Below are positions 25,801-35,107 of a stretch of DNA of 64,000 nt, one piece after another. Position 1 is the first letter of the stretch. Each line of letters starts with the position of its first letter. The notes beneath the pieces are model-generated. The model saw only the letters and a program-made list of their open reading frames with translations. It ran no database searches and had not been told where the DNA came from. The stretch covers positions 1 through 64,000 of the forward strand of contig JAHFSX010000008.1 of NCBI GenBank assembly GCA_023269675.1, written 5' to 3'. This DNA is from Verrucomicrobiota bacterium (GTDB lineage: Bacteria; Verrucomicrobiota; Kiritimatiellia; RFP12; UBA1067). A program made the position numbers and the translations under genes.

Positions 25801-26845
25801 GCAAGGTCAGAGCGTTGATCAGCAGCGACGCCGCACAGGCGCGGTCGAAGGCCGTCTCGATGCGCACCCGCGTGCCGGCCACTGCCGCGATCGCCTGCGC
25901 CTCGCCCACCTGCTGCGTCGCCAGCAAGCCCGTATAGGCCGGATAGGTGTAGGAGACGCGCGTCTCCACGACGCGCGGCGCGGCCACCACCGCCACTGTG
26001 TACGGCCGCGTGTAGCCCGTCCCGTACCGGACCCGGTATTCGAAGCTCTCATCGACCGACGGGATATCCAACTCGAACACGACCGTTTCCGCACCCTGCG
26101 CCGACAGCCGCTTCATGCGCTCCACGGCCCGGTGCCCGTCGGCCCGCTGGAAGTGGATCTCCGCCCGCAGGCCGTGGCGCTCCGGCGCCTTGACCTCGAA
26201 GCGCAGCGGCGTCTGTGCCAGCAGCATGATGTCGCCCGGCTTCACCTCCAGCGCGCTCGCCTGCAAGGTGTCGAACTCGCGCTGCGGCGCGAGCGCCCGC
26301 AGGAACAGCAGCCAGCTCTGTTTCGGCCACACGGCGAACAGCAAGCCCAGCACGACGAGCGCGCACGCCGCGGCCGTCAGAAAAGGTTTGATCGTGCGCA
26401 CCGTGAACTCATGCTGGGGGTGCACGCCTGCCAGATCGGCCTTGGCGTCCTGCGTGAGTAGCTTGACCAGCTCCGCGGAGGCGCGTTCCGCCTCGGCGCC
26501 GCCGTGCTCCGCCAGCTCGATCGCCGAGCTGATGCGCTCCTGCATGTCGGGGTGGCGCGTCTCCAGCACGCGTGCCATGCGCGTGATCGTCAGCGGACGG
26601 CTCAGCGGCAGGACCAGCATGGTCCATGCGGTCGCGGCCGCCAACCCCAAGCCCGCCAGTGAAAAAGCCCAGCGCACCGCCGGGTGGTACAGCACCACCG
26701 CCGCGTCGATCGCCATGATCGCCAGCACCGCGCCGACGGCCACCGCCGCCACCGCCAGCAGGCCGCGCGTCAACAGGATCACCCTCACGCGCCGGATCAT
26801 CCGCGTGAGTTGCGCCGTCAGTTCAGGTGGCAGGTTCGTATTCAT
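22814..26845 (-). CDS. Large membrane protein with long Ala/Gln/Lys-rich coiled coil (DUF4175-like)
   Basis: A 1343-residue protein. Three hydrophobic helices lie in the first 170 residues (LLTRGLLAVAAVAVGAVLAIMAI, WAFSLAGLGLAAATAWTMLVL, FLTAAACALVVLGLLFAVWP), as in DUF4175-like proteins of MoxR/Bat clusters. A beta-rich region of about 350 residues follows. From roughly residue 510 to 1250 it is a near-continuous low-complexity coiled coil of A-E-K-A-x-x-A-A-Q units. The C-terminus (KKTPAEYRELVKQYFDELSHE) matches the end block of these families. The ATG at 26845 is preceded by GAGGA. It is the last gene of the leftward Bat-like cluster. It is expected in the inner membrane with a long rod; which side the rod faces is not clear. 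Confidence 0.75.
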   Translation of the reverse strand: MNTNLPPELTAQLTRMIRRVRVILLTRGLLAVAAVAVGAVLAIMAIDAAVVLYHPAVRWAFSLAGLGLAAATAWTMLVLPLSRPLTITRMARVLETRHPDMQERISSAIELAEHGGAEAERASAELVKLLTQDAKADLAGVHPQHEFTVRTIKPFLTAAACALVVLGLLFAVWPKQSWLLFLRALAPQREFDTLQASALEVKPGDIMLLAQTPLRFEVKAPERHGLRAEIHFQRADGHRAVERMKRLSAQGAETVVFELDIPSVDESFEYRVRYGTGYTRPYTVAVVAAPRVVETRVSYTYPAYTGLLATQQVGEAQAIAAVAGTRVRIETAFDRACAASLLINALTLPNAAATATNAVWLQTLSTNRTGRWSLAIRDAYGFTNRPVWSAYAALPDRPPEVALATPEVSRLTVPPYDRLVCSGTADDDFGFGALELVIKSEKRGESVAPLKAARPGATRAVLEGAPDLQALFDQGIRTFKLCLRVADNLPPELGGPQVRESRMIAVTLDMGARTLREQVREAVRKDLEEQLRKAAQELHEAANRVAQEKWTFDKPELPEKAAEKLEQAREAAMKAEELMEKAAQATEKTPFAAFAKDILDVRDEKVEPAFKRLEKIPLTEADKRKQAGEETERAFREAADKVNDLVNRVLQDENRKQEEQGRLNELAQREKALAEQAEKAKMDRQDMQEWANRQNEAEQKAWQSKPQLEDAAFKAVLENVQKAREMMQQADRALTPEADQALRREEVAAKETDKAAALAEKAAAQALEANEKAEDLAETRAASDAVQKAAEKTAAAAEKAEKAAQAAQQAAEKRQANEAVTDAAGRKATAEQAAKAAQQAEQAAQEAAQGAEQAQQAADAQQAGQKEQAAAAEKKAEAQAEAAKERAQQANAQAVEAARQADGQGLAKAAEAGQLASESASFTKRAAELANESADKTEAAADLPQAQKDAALKEAKGLSEQAKQVAAEAKEKAALAAQRAKEQLEQLAQEEKAAAAGQATPEAVTAQAQEAVKHAREAVAQAQEAVAAARQATDEAKGAPPLNQALAEKMAEASALAKQAGELAGQSGERTQAAEKAELGDARERAETRQALAEAQAAAQLAQEAAAMAKQAAQQAAAATAELKKASAEAAQEAAQQAREAAQRAEQANKLAKGLEPLQEAAAQSAQAAKLTGEAAALAQQALQTAAQATGATDAQAAGQAQAGQAKARQALDLARQAQKAAAERAAADVPQLAAAAKARQVVDAVADAVEAQDKKQAEAWAQARGRMGGSLSHMAAGGGAGGPERARQVPLNQDWVRFRGEMGSAAYEEMLKKTPAEYRELVKQYFDELSHEGQDTQGGVRK

Positions 26846-26901
26846 TTCCGATTCCTCAATGGCCTTGCGAAAAACTTTTTCAAGCTGGCTTCTTTTTGAC
26901 T

Positions 26902-27001
26902 GCGCGGCCCTGGCCGCGCTTTCCAGGCGGGGACCTGTCCCCGCCCGACCGTGGCGCAGGCGCGTCAGGCCGCGCCATAGAAAGCGCCCGGAGCCGGGCG
27001 C
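26902..27001. repeat. Cluster of three perfect GC-rich palindromes
   Basis: GCGCGGCC/GGCCGCGC at 26902-26919, GGCGGGGAC/GTCCCCGCC at 26926-26945 and GCGCCCGG/CCGGGCGC at 26984-27001 lie in the 207-bp gap between two co-directional cluster genes. Each has a 2-nt loop. They may be REP-type elements or mRNA-stability hairpins; no gene is seen in the gap. Confidence 0.65.
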
Positions 27002-27052
27002 ACTCAAAGCAACTCCCCGCAGCGGGTACCCCGCATCGGCCGCCTCTCGGCG

Positions 27053-29788
27053 TTACGCCAGCCCGCCCTTTTTGCGCAGCAGCCATTCGGCCGTCAGCAG
27101 CAGCGCCAGCAGGAGCAGCACATACGGGTTGTTCCACAAAGCGTATTCGCGCCGCTCCTGCACCACGCGGCGGCCTTCGCCGAAAGCCTCCAGCAGCTCC
27201 GGCAACCTGTCGGGCGTGACCACCTTGCCGCCCGTGCCTTTGGCCAGCGCGTCGAACAGGGCCCGGTCAGGCCGCACGTTGCCCATCTCGATCGGCCGCC
27301 GCGAGGCCGTCACCAGGAAAGAGGTCTCCACCTGTTCGCGCGCCACCGCATCGGTCCGCACCACCGTGAGCTGGCACGCGCCCGCCCGGCCCTGCGGCGG
27401 CAGCACCGCCTCGTAGAAGCCGTGCGACTCCGCCCGCCGCGCCAGCTTCACGCGCGTGATCTCGAGCCCCTCGCTGTTTTTCAGCACCGCCTCGAGCTGC
27501 GCGTCCTCCACGCCGGAAAAATCCTCGTTCAGCACGCGTGCCATCACCGTGACCGGGTCTTCGGGGCCGTACACCAGCCGGTCGGTGCCCGCGCGGAAAC
27601 GCTCCTGCCCCGCGCGCAGCCGCTCGCCCAGACCCCAGCGCATGATCTGGCCCCAGAAGCGGTGATGCCGGACGTCGCCCGTGCGGTAACGCAGCCGCCA
27701 CGTGCGGTCGAACGCCAGGCCCAGCACTTTGCCGCGGCCCACGCGCTGCGCCATGATCAGCGCATGCTTGCTCCGGTACTGCATCACGTCCTCCAGGTGC
27801 GCGACCGCCTGCCGCACGTCGGTCAGCACCTTCTCCTGCTCGCCCCCCTCGGGGGCGGCCACCGCCAGGATCTCCACGCCGGGCTTGGCCGTCACCGGCA
27901 GCCGCCAGTCGAACGGCGGCAGCGAGCGCCACACGTCCTCGTTCTCGGACAGGCTGCCCGACTGCACCATCACGGGGTGCGACTGTCCCGCCGGCGTCAG
28001 CGCCAGGCGGTAAGCCTCTTCCGGCCCCTTCCAGTAGCTGTCTTCAGGCTGCACCGTGAACGGCACCAGCTCCGCCAGCGGGGAATCCTTGGGGAACGCG
28101 TGCGGCATGGCGCGCGGCCCGGAGATCACCACCAGCAGCGCCCCGCGGTCCACCACGCAGGCCCGGATCTCCTCCTGCACCTGCGGCGTGAGGGTGGCCG
28201 CGTCCAGATCGCCCAGGATGATCACGTCGAACGCCCGCCACTCCTCGCGGCTCACCGGCCACCCGCCCGACTCCGCGTCGCCGAACTTGCGGCCCGCCGA
28301 GGCCGGCGGCAGATTGGCCGCGGCCCCGCCGACGAGCGTGTCGGGGTGCACCAGCCAGGACTGGAGGTGCACCGACTTGTCGCGTCCGAAAAAGAGGTTG
28401 CGCAGATACCGGAACTCCCAGCGCGGCGAATCGTCCACCAGCAAAACGTTGATGCGGTCGTCGCTCACCGCCACATCCGAGCGCCAGGCGTTGTTGTCTT
28501 TGAAAAGCTCGCCCTCCAGCACCTCGGTCTTCACCTCGTAACGCACCACGCCGTTCGTCTGGGGCTCGTGCGTCAGCCGGACCTCGCGCTGCCAGTCGTC
28601 GGAGGAGATCTCCAATTCGGTCTCCTCCACGACGGCGTCCCCGCAGGCGAGCTTGACCTTGATTTTCTTGCCGATCGCGCCCGTCGCCTTGACCGTCGCG
28701 ACCATCCGCACGCGGTCGCCCAAGAAAACCGACTCCGGCGCGATCACGTCCGCCAGCGCGATGTCGAACGGCAGGCGCGTGCCGCCCAGCATCACGCCGC
28801 ACACCGGCGCGCCCTGCGCGCCGAACCGCCGGGTGATCGGCAACACCGATGTCTCCGCGTTGTGGATGCCGTCGCTCAGCACCAGCACGCCCGCGAGCTG
28901 CTCCGAGGGGATCTCCTTCAGCACGCCCTCCAGCGCCGTCGTGAAATCCGTGGCCGCGCGGAAGTACTGCTCGGCGAACGACGCCTCGTTGGTCGCCGCC
29001 AGATTCTTCTCGATCTCGGCCGCCGAGGTGCGCGCCAGCCCGCGCCCGAAGGTGAAGAGATCCAAATCGTAGCGGCTGCCAAGTTTCGCGAGGAACGCTT
29101 CGTTGTCCGCGCCCGGACGCTTCAGCAGGTCGCAGGCCAGTGCCACGCGCGTGGTCTCGCACAGGCCGCGCGTCGCCGCGCGGTCCGCCTCGGGCAGCCC
29201 GTCCCAGAGCTTCTGCGCGTCGCTCTTCTCATCGGCCAGCGCCGCCCGCTGCGCCGCGCTCAGCCGCCCCAGATGGCCGGCCCACGCCAGAAGCTCGCGC
29301 GGCTGCCACTGCCGGTCGGTGAACCGCATGGAGGCCGAGGCGTCCACCAGCACTGCCACGCGCCGCGTGATCTTCTTGCCCGTGGAGCGCACCAGCACCG
29401 GCTGCATCAGGACCAGCACCGCGAGCGCGATGGCCGACGCGCGCAGCGCCAGGACGACCGTGCCCAGCCGGCGCGGCACCGCCTGCCGCTCGCGGTAGAA
29501 GCACGACGACGCGATCTCGATGCCGAGGCCCAGCATCACCGCCGCCACCCAGAGCGGCCAGGTGCAGGCGTACACCGCCACGCGCCCGAGCAGCTGCAGC
29601 AGACACCAGGCCCCCGCGGTCGCCGCCAGCGCGCGCGGCACCGCCACGCCGAAGCGCGGCAGGCGCTCGCGGAAGCGGCGCGTCAGCACGCGCACGCCGA
29701 GCCACAGGCCGAACGCGGCCAGCGCCATCAGCGCCACCGCCCAGGTCGGGATCTCCGGCGGCAGCAAATCTATGCGGACAGTTTCCAT
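27053..29788 (-). CDS. von Willebrand / glutamine-amidotransferase-like membrane protein
   Basis: A 911-residue inner-membrane protein. Several hydrophobic helices in the first 130 residues precede a vWA domain whose metal site is complete (VLVDASASM, 147-154). Then come a beta-sandwich region (SVFLGDRVRMVATVKATGAIGKKIKVKL) and a class-I amidotransferase-like fold (INVLLVDDSPRWEFRYLRNLF ... FDVIILGDLDAATL ... DRGALLVVISGPR). One C-terminal helix (YVLLLLALLLTAEWLL) ends in a basic tail. This arrangement is known from PVC bacteria next to MoxR and DUF58 genes, with a proposed role in envelope complex assembly or stress tolerance. It is the fourth gene of the leftward cluster. Confidence 0.82.
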   Translation of the reverse strand: METVRIDLLPPEIPTWAVALMALAAFGLWLGVRVLTRRFRERLPRFGVAVPRALAATAGAWCLLQLLGRVAVYACTWPLWVAAVMLGLGIEIASSCFYRERQAVPRRLGTVVLALRASAIALAVLVLMQPVLVRSTGKKITRRVAVLVDASASMRFTDRQWQPRELLAWAGHLGRLSAAQRAALADEKSDAQKLWDGLPEADRAATRGLCETTRVALACDLLKRPGADNEAFLAKLGSRYDLDLFTFGRGLARTSAAEIEKNLAATNEASFAEQYFRAATDFTTALEGVLKEIPSEQLAGVLVLSDGIHNAETSVLPITRRFGAQGAPVCGVMLGGTRLPFDIALADVIAPESVFLGDRVRMVATVKATGAIGKKIKVKLACGDAVVEETELEISSDDWQREVRLTHEPQTNGVVRYEVKTEVLEGELFKDNNAWRSDVAVSDDRINVLLVDDSPRWEFRYLRNLFFGRDKSVHLQSWLVHPDTLVGGAAANLPPASAGRKFGDAESGGWPVSREEWRAFDVIILGDLDAATLTPQVQEEIRACVVDRGALLVVISGPRAMPHAFPKDSPLAELVPFTVQPEDSYWKGPEEAYRLALTPAGQSHPVMVQSGSLSENEDVWRSLPPFDWRLPVTAKPGVEILAVAAPEGGEQEKVLTDVRQAVAHLEDVMQYRSKHALIMAQRVGRGKVLGLAFDRTWRLRYRTGDVRHHRFWGQIMRWGLGERLRAGQERFRAGTDRLVYGPEDPVTVMARVLNEDFSGVEDAQLEAVLKNSEGLEITRVKLARRAESHGFYEAVLPPQGRAGACQLTVVRTDAVAREQVETSFLVTASRRPIEMGNVRPDRALFDALAKGTGGKVVTPDRLPELLEAFGEGRRVVQERREYALWNNPYVLLLLALLLTAEWLLRKKGGLA

Positions 29789-29822
29789 AGCAGTTATTCA
29801 GCCGATTTCAACGCTCAACTCT

Positions 29823-29870
29823 CAACGCTCAACTCCTAACTCCTAACTCCTAAATCCTAAATCCTAATTT
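29823..29870. repeat. CTCCTAA/ATCCTAA word repeat in the BatA-vWA gap
   Basis: The run ACTCCTAACTCCTAACTCC is followed by AAATCCTAAATCC words and abuts the stop of the upstream gene. CAACGCTCAACTCTC words of the 6588 type precede it, so two word families meet here. Confidence 0.7.
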
Positions 29871-32735
29871 CTAACTGATGCTCTCCCCCGTCTTGCGCTG
29901 GATGCAGATCCACCGCGTCAGCACGGTCTCCAAGATCAGCAGCGCGAACAGGATCAGCGCGGGGATGCGCCACAGCTCGCGCCCGAACGTCTTTCCGATC
30001 AGCGCCTTCTGCAAATCCTCGAAGGTGTGGGCCACGGTGATGTCGGCCTGCCGCGCGATGATCGCCTGCTCGTCCGCCGTCAGCGCGTCGAGCTTGCTCT
30101 CGTCGGGGTTCTCCATGACGCACAGCGGGAACGAGTCGCCGGTGTTGGCGAGATGGCCCAGCCACCCCGCGGCCGCGGTCGGCACCCGCACCTCGTAAAG
30201 GCCCTGCATCAGCGGACTGTCGGTGCGCAGGGCCAGGCCGTCCTCGCCGTAGCGGATCTTGGCATAGAGCGTGCGCCCCCCCGGCGCCAACACCTGCGTG
30301 TCCACCGCTTCCGCCCACGAGTCCGCGTCGCCCCGCACCGGCACCAGCCAGTCGCTCGGCAGCCGGGCCCGCGGGAAACCCGGCCCCTCCATGTCCACCC
30401 ACACGCCGGCCTGCCCGGAGTCCTCGCCGAACTCCGCCAGAACGGGATAGCGTTCGCCGGCTTTGAAGTTGCCCCGCATCTCGCGGTTCTGCCCGTACTC
30501 CTTCACGCTCGCCTCTTGCGACCCGATCCGCAGCGTCAGCCGGTCATCGGCGTTCAAGTAGAAGGTATACGCCCCGCTCTGCTTCGGCACGAACGAGCCG
30601 GTCCAGCGCACGTTGAAGTGGTCGCGAGGCACCTTGTCCCCGGGGCTGTTCTCGCCCCACGTCATGTCCAGCGTGGGATCGATGCGCGACAGGATGACCT
30701 TCTTGAAATTGTCCTTCCGGAAATACTCGGCGAACAGGCCGTTGCCGCCCATCTGCGTCAGCGCGGGCGAGGAGAGCTGCACCACCGCGCCGCGCGAGGG
30801 CGGGATGTTCAGCGTCGCGATCACCGGCTGCGCCAGATACGAGGTCACCTCCTGGATCAGCGGCAGGAAGGACTGGCGCGCCACCAGGTTGCCCGCCGTG
30901 CGGTCGAACGGCACGAAGAGCTGCACCACGCGGCCCCTGCCCAGCGCCTGCTCCGCCATGAAGGCCGCGCCGTTCTGCAGCCGCGCCACTACGCCCGCCG
31001 CGCCGTTGGTCTCCACCGCCTGGCGGTAGCACTCCACCACCGCGTCCGTCAGATCGCCCGACTCGCGGAACAGCGCGAGCGCGGGATGGCGGAAGGTCCC
31101 CGGATCGATCTTCACACCCGCCTCGCCGCGCTCCGGCGCGGCCACCACGCACTCGCCGATCGGCAGCGGCAGCACCGGCGCGCCCGCCGCACGCCAGCCG
31201 TTGTAGAACGCCGCCTCGGAACGCGTGCCGTGAATCACCAGCAGGCTGCCGCCCATCCGCACGAACTCCGCGACCTGCGCCGCCTGCGCCTCGGGCAGCG
31301 ACGGCACATCCGCCAGCACCGCCACCGCGTAACCGGCCAGCGACCGCTTGAGCCCCAGGCCGCTCGCGGTGGTCAGCTCCGGCTCCATCAGGAACCGCGG
31401 CCGCTCCGACTCGCGAGTCTTGGGCTCGCGCTCCATCAGACTTTTGGCCGAGGGCATCAGGCCCAGCGCGACGTACCCGCCGGGCCGGTCCAGCAGGCGC
31501 GCCGCGCGCCCGTCGTCCGCCACCAGCACCTTGAGCGTCCGCATGATCTGGATCACGCGCTGCATCGTGTCGTCCGAAGCCATCTCGTCGTCCGCCGCGA
31601 CCCGCGCCTCCACCACCTGCGCCCCCGGCGTGTCGAAGCGGTGCAGAAACGAGACCACCCGCTCCGCGCCCGGCTCCATCTGCCCCACCGAACGGTCCAC
31701 CTGCTCCTTGCCGCCCACCAGCAGGGTCACGTTCGCGGGCGTCACGGCCTCGCGCCCCGTGTTGGCCAGCGTCACGTCCACGCGCACGTCGCGGTCGGTG
31801 CCCACCACCGGGCGGGAGAAGACCAGATTCTTGAGCGTCAGGTTGCGGATGCCCTGCGGCAGCTCCAGCGTGCGCACGAACACGCGCGGCTTGGACGGCA
31901 GCCGCGCGAAGGCCTCGTTCAAATAGCCCCAGCTCTCCAGATCGCCGGTCTGCCAGCCGATCGCCTGCCCGTCGCCGATCAGGATGATCTGCTTGGTGAG
32001 GTGCGAGCCCTGCGCCAGCGAGGCGGCGGCGGCGGCCAGGGCGTCCGGCACCCGCAGGACGCCCTGCACGGGCATCGCCTGCTCCAGCGCGGTCTGCACG
32101 TACTTGCGGTCGGTCACCGGCGCGGGCACCAGCGGGTCCGGCACCGCGCCCGCCACGATCACGCTGAAGGCCACCCCGCGCGGGGCCTCCTCGATCAGGC
32201 GCGCCGCCTCTTTCAGCGCCCGGTTGAAGTTGGTCTCGCCATCGACCGTCAGCGTCATGGAGGAGGAGCCGTCGATCACCAGCGCGATGTCGCGCGCCGT
32301 GCCGCCCACGAAGCGGTTGAGGCTCAGGCGCTTCTCCAGCAGAATGGAGGCGGCGGCGAGCAGCAGGCAGGCCCCGCAGGCCAGCCACGCCAGCAGCTGC
32401 CACTTGCGGTAGCGGCCCAGCGCGAAGCTCATGCCGAAGAAGACGATGCCGAGCATGCCCAGCGGCAGCACCAGCCACCACGGGAAAGCGGAGCCCGCGG
32501 GCACGAAGGGCCGCGCCATGGCCAGCACCGCGCAGCCGGCCAGCAGGCAGCGCGCCGCCAGCAGCAGCATCTCCTCCATCAGCAGGCTGCGCCGCCGGCT
32601 CATCAGGCTGTCCAGCAGGAAGCGCATCGCGCCCCAGTTGACCTCGCGGGCGTTGCGGCGGTTGAACAGGTGGATGATGACCGGGATCGCGATCCCGGCC
32701 AGCCCCAGCAGTAAGAATGGATTCAGAAACAACAT
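29871..32735 (-). CDS. BatA-like vWA membrane protein fused to a PA14 domain
   Basis: A 954-residue protein. The first 70 residues match the BatA/double-transmembrane N-terminus (LFLNPFLLLGLAGIAIPVIIHLFNRR...WGAMRFL). Two further helices follow at about 86-133. A vWA-like domain carries an intact metal site (VIDGSSSMTL, 154-162). After a second Rossmann-like region (YAVAVLADVPSLPEAQAAQVAEFVRMGGSLLVIHG), a PA14 domain begins near residue 664 (GLFAEYFRKDNF ... RWTGSFVPKQSGAYTFYLNADD). A C-terminal helix (IPALILFALLILETVLT) closes the protein. PA14 binds carbohydrate or mediates adhesion in other proteins, and its presence inside a BatA-like protein is unusual. Third gene of the cluster. Confidence 0.82.
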   Translation of the reverse strand: MLFLNPFLLLGLAGIAIPVIIHLFNRRNAREVNWGAMRFLLDSLMSRRRSLLMEEMLLLAARCLLAGCAVLAMARPFVPAGSAFPWWLVLPLGMLGIVFFGMSFALGRYRKWQLLAWLACGACLLLAAASILLEKRLSLNRFVGGTARDIALVIDGSSSMTLTVDGETNFNRALKEAARLIEEAPRGVAFSVIVAGAVPDPLVPAPVTDRKYVQTALEQAMPVQGVLRVPDALAAAAASLAQGSHLTKQIILIGDGQAIGWQTGDLESWGYLNEAFARLPSKPRVFVRTLELPQGIRNLTLKNLVFSRPVVGTDRDVRVDVTLANTGREAVTPANVTLLVGGKEQVDRSVGQMEPGAERVVSFLHRFDTPGAQVVEARVAADDEMASDDTMQRVIQIMRTLKVLVADDGRAARLLDRPGGYVALGLMPSAKSLMEREPKTRESERPRFLMEPELTTASGLGLKRSLAGYAVAVLADVPSLPEAQAAQVAEFVRMGGSLLVIHGTRSEAAFYNGWRAAGAPVLPLPIGECVVAAPERGEAGVKIDPGTFRHPALALFRESGDLTDAVVECYRQAVETNGAAGVVARLQNGAAFMAEQALGRGRVVQLFVPFDRTAGNLVARQSFLPLIQEVTSYLAQPVIATLNIPPSRGAVVQLSSPALTQMGGNGLFAEYFRKDNFKKVILSRIDPTLDMTWGENSPGDKVPRDHFNVRWTGSFVPKQSGAYTFYLNADDRLTLRIGSQEASVKEYGQNREMRGNFKAGERYPVLAEFGEDSGQAGVWVDMEGPGFPRARLPSDWLVPVRGDADSWAEAVDTQVLAPGGRTLYAKIRYGEDGLALRTDSPLMQGLYEVRVPTAAAGWLGHLANTGDSFPLCVMENPDESKLDALTADEQAIIARQADITVAHTFEDLQKALIGKTFGRELWRIPALILFALLILETVLTRWICIQRKTGESIS

Positions 32736-32774
32736 TTACAACTCTGTCACTCAAGCCTGTTGTAATCGCGACAT

Positions 32775-32863
32775 GATGCCCGACACGAAGACACATAGAC
32801 ACAAAGAAGCGCAGACCACCTTGGGCATCTCTTCTTCGTGTCTTCGTGTCTTTGTGTTCATGG
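32775..32863. repeat. GACACGAA/GACACAAA word palindrome
   Basis: Left arm 32784-32809 (CACGAAGACACATAGACAC...) pairs with right arm 32831-32863 (CTTCTTCGTGTCTTCGTG...). GATGCCC (32775-32781) pairs with GGGCATC (32823-32829) but is not nested within the larger stem. It fills the DUF58-BatA gap. Confidence 0.72.
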
Positions 32864-32881
32864 TTTTCCAGCCCATCCAGA

Positions 32882-33799
32882 TCAGCGCCGCTTCATGAGA
32901 TACGCCGAGAGCGCCTCGTCATACGGCACGCGGGTGTTCATGCGCACATAGTCGATCTTCATGCGGCCGCAGGCGGCCTCGATGTCGTTCAGAAACGCGC
33001 CCATCCGCTCCAGGTAGGTCGCGCGGATCGTGCGCGGGTCGATCGGCAGCAGGTTCTCGGGCTGCTCCAGATCGCGGAACTTGGTGAACGAATCGAAGGG
33101 GAAGGTCAGCTCCTCGTCCGCCACCACATGGAAGAGCAGCACCTCGTGGCGGCGGTAGCGGAAATGGTGCAGCGCCTTGATCAGCGCCGCGGGGTCATCG
33201 AACAGGTCGCTCAGGATCACGACCAGGCCGCGCCGCGGGATGCGCTCGGCGATGTCGTGGAAAATGTCGGCCAGGCCGGTCTCGCCGCCCGGCACGGTCT
33301 GCTCCAGCGCCTCGAGGATCCCCCGCACCTGGCTGGTGCGCGCGCGCGCCGGCAGGTAGGTCCGCAGCTTGGTGTCGAAGGTGACCAGCCCCGCCGCGTC
33401 CTGCTGGCCGATCAGCAGGTAGCCCAGCATGGCGGCGATGTGCTGCGCGTAGGCGAACTTCGAGGAGGGCTGGCCGTTGCGCGGGGCCGCCTGGTCGCCC
33501 GCGTAGGCCATCGAGCCCGAGGCGTCGAGCAGCAGCGTGGCCCGCATGTTGGTCTCTTCGATGTACTGCTTGATGTAGTAGCGGTCCTTGCGGGCCAGCA
33601 CGCGCCAGTCGAGGTTGCGCAGGTCGTCGCCCGGCGCATACTGCCGGTGCTCGGAAAACTCGACGGAGAAGCCTTTGAAGGGGCTCTTGTGCTTGCCGGA
33701 GACGAAGCCCTCGACCACGCCGCGCGCGAGAAATTCGCAGCGTCCGAGCTTGGCGAGCGCCTCCGGCGGCAGAAACTGCATGTAGGACGGTGCGGACAT
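32882..33799 (-). CDS. DUF58 (vWA-like) protein of the MoxR cluster
   Basis: A 305-residue soluble protein. The DUF58 core is clear: GFSVEFSEHRQYAPGDDLRNLDWRVLARKDRYYIKQYIEETN, followed by a vWA-type metal site LLLDASGSMAY. Members work with the neighbouring MoxR ATPase in metal or cofactor insertion and envelope maturation; the exact client is unknown. The start ATG at 33799 gives the expected N-terminus. It follows moxR by 106 bp. Confidence 0.92.
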   Translation of the reverse strand: MSAPSYMQFLPPEALAKLGRCEFLARGVVEGFVSGKHKSPFKGFSVEFSEHRQYAPGDDLRNLDWRVLARKDRYYIKQYIEETNMRATLLLDASGSMAYAGDQAAPRNGQPSSKFAYAQHIAAMLGYLLIGQQDAAGLVTFDTKLRTYLPARARTSQVRGILEALEQTVPGGETGLADIFHDIAERIPRRGLVVILSDLFDDPAALIKALHHFRYRRHEVLLFHVVADEELTFPFDSFTKFRDLEQPENLLPIDPRTIRATYLERMGAFLNDIEAACGRMKIDYVRMNTRVPYDEALSAYLMKRR

Positions 33800-33810
33800 G
33801 GCGAAATCGG

Positions 33811-33905
33811 GATTCAGGATTCAGGAGCCAGAAGACAGAGGTCGGAGGACAGCGGCCGGAAGCTTCGCGGGGCCGAGACGTTCCCGGCCGTGTCCGTCCG
33901 CGCGG

Positions 33906-33909
<4 letters not shown>
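33811..33909. repeat. GGATTCAG/GAAGACAGAGG words and palindrome in the moxR-DUF58 gap
   Basis: GGATTCAGGATTCAGGAG at 33810-33827 leads into GAAGACAGAGGTCGGAGGACAG words, then an imperfect palindrome GGCCGGAA...TTCCCGGCC (33854-33889). On the minus strand GTAG followed by CCGCGCGG starts at 33909, and the moxR TAG stop is part of that GTAG. Confidence 0.5.
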
Positions 33910-34943
<1,034 letters not shown>

Positions 34944-35107
34944 AGTCTCTCTCCCCCCGAAAAGATCCGCCTTAAATGACGTTGCGCATAGATATACCAT
35001 AAGCGCCGTGGCGTGGCCACTTGAAAAGGGCCGGGCGAACAATACCGCTTGCCGCGTGCGCCGCCGTGTGAAAAACTAGGCGCAACTTTAGCTGGAAGGC
35101 CCCTCCC

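Noticed and set aside
26902..27001. Rho-independent terminator between the vWA and coiled-coil genes
   Set aside because: The palindromes are strong but none is followed by a T-run on the coding strand, and both flanking genes run the same way.
20462..29870. CTCCTAA and GGATTA words as telomere-like or CRISPR repeats
   Set aside because: There are no spacers of constant length, no cas genes and no chromosome end; the words are short, imperfect and usually arranged as inverted arms.
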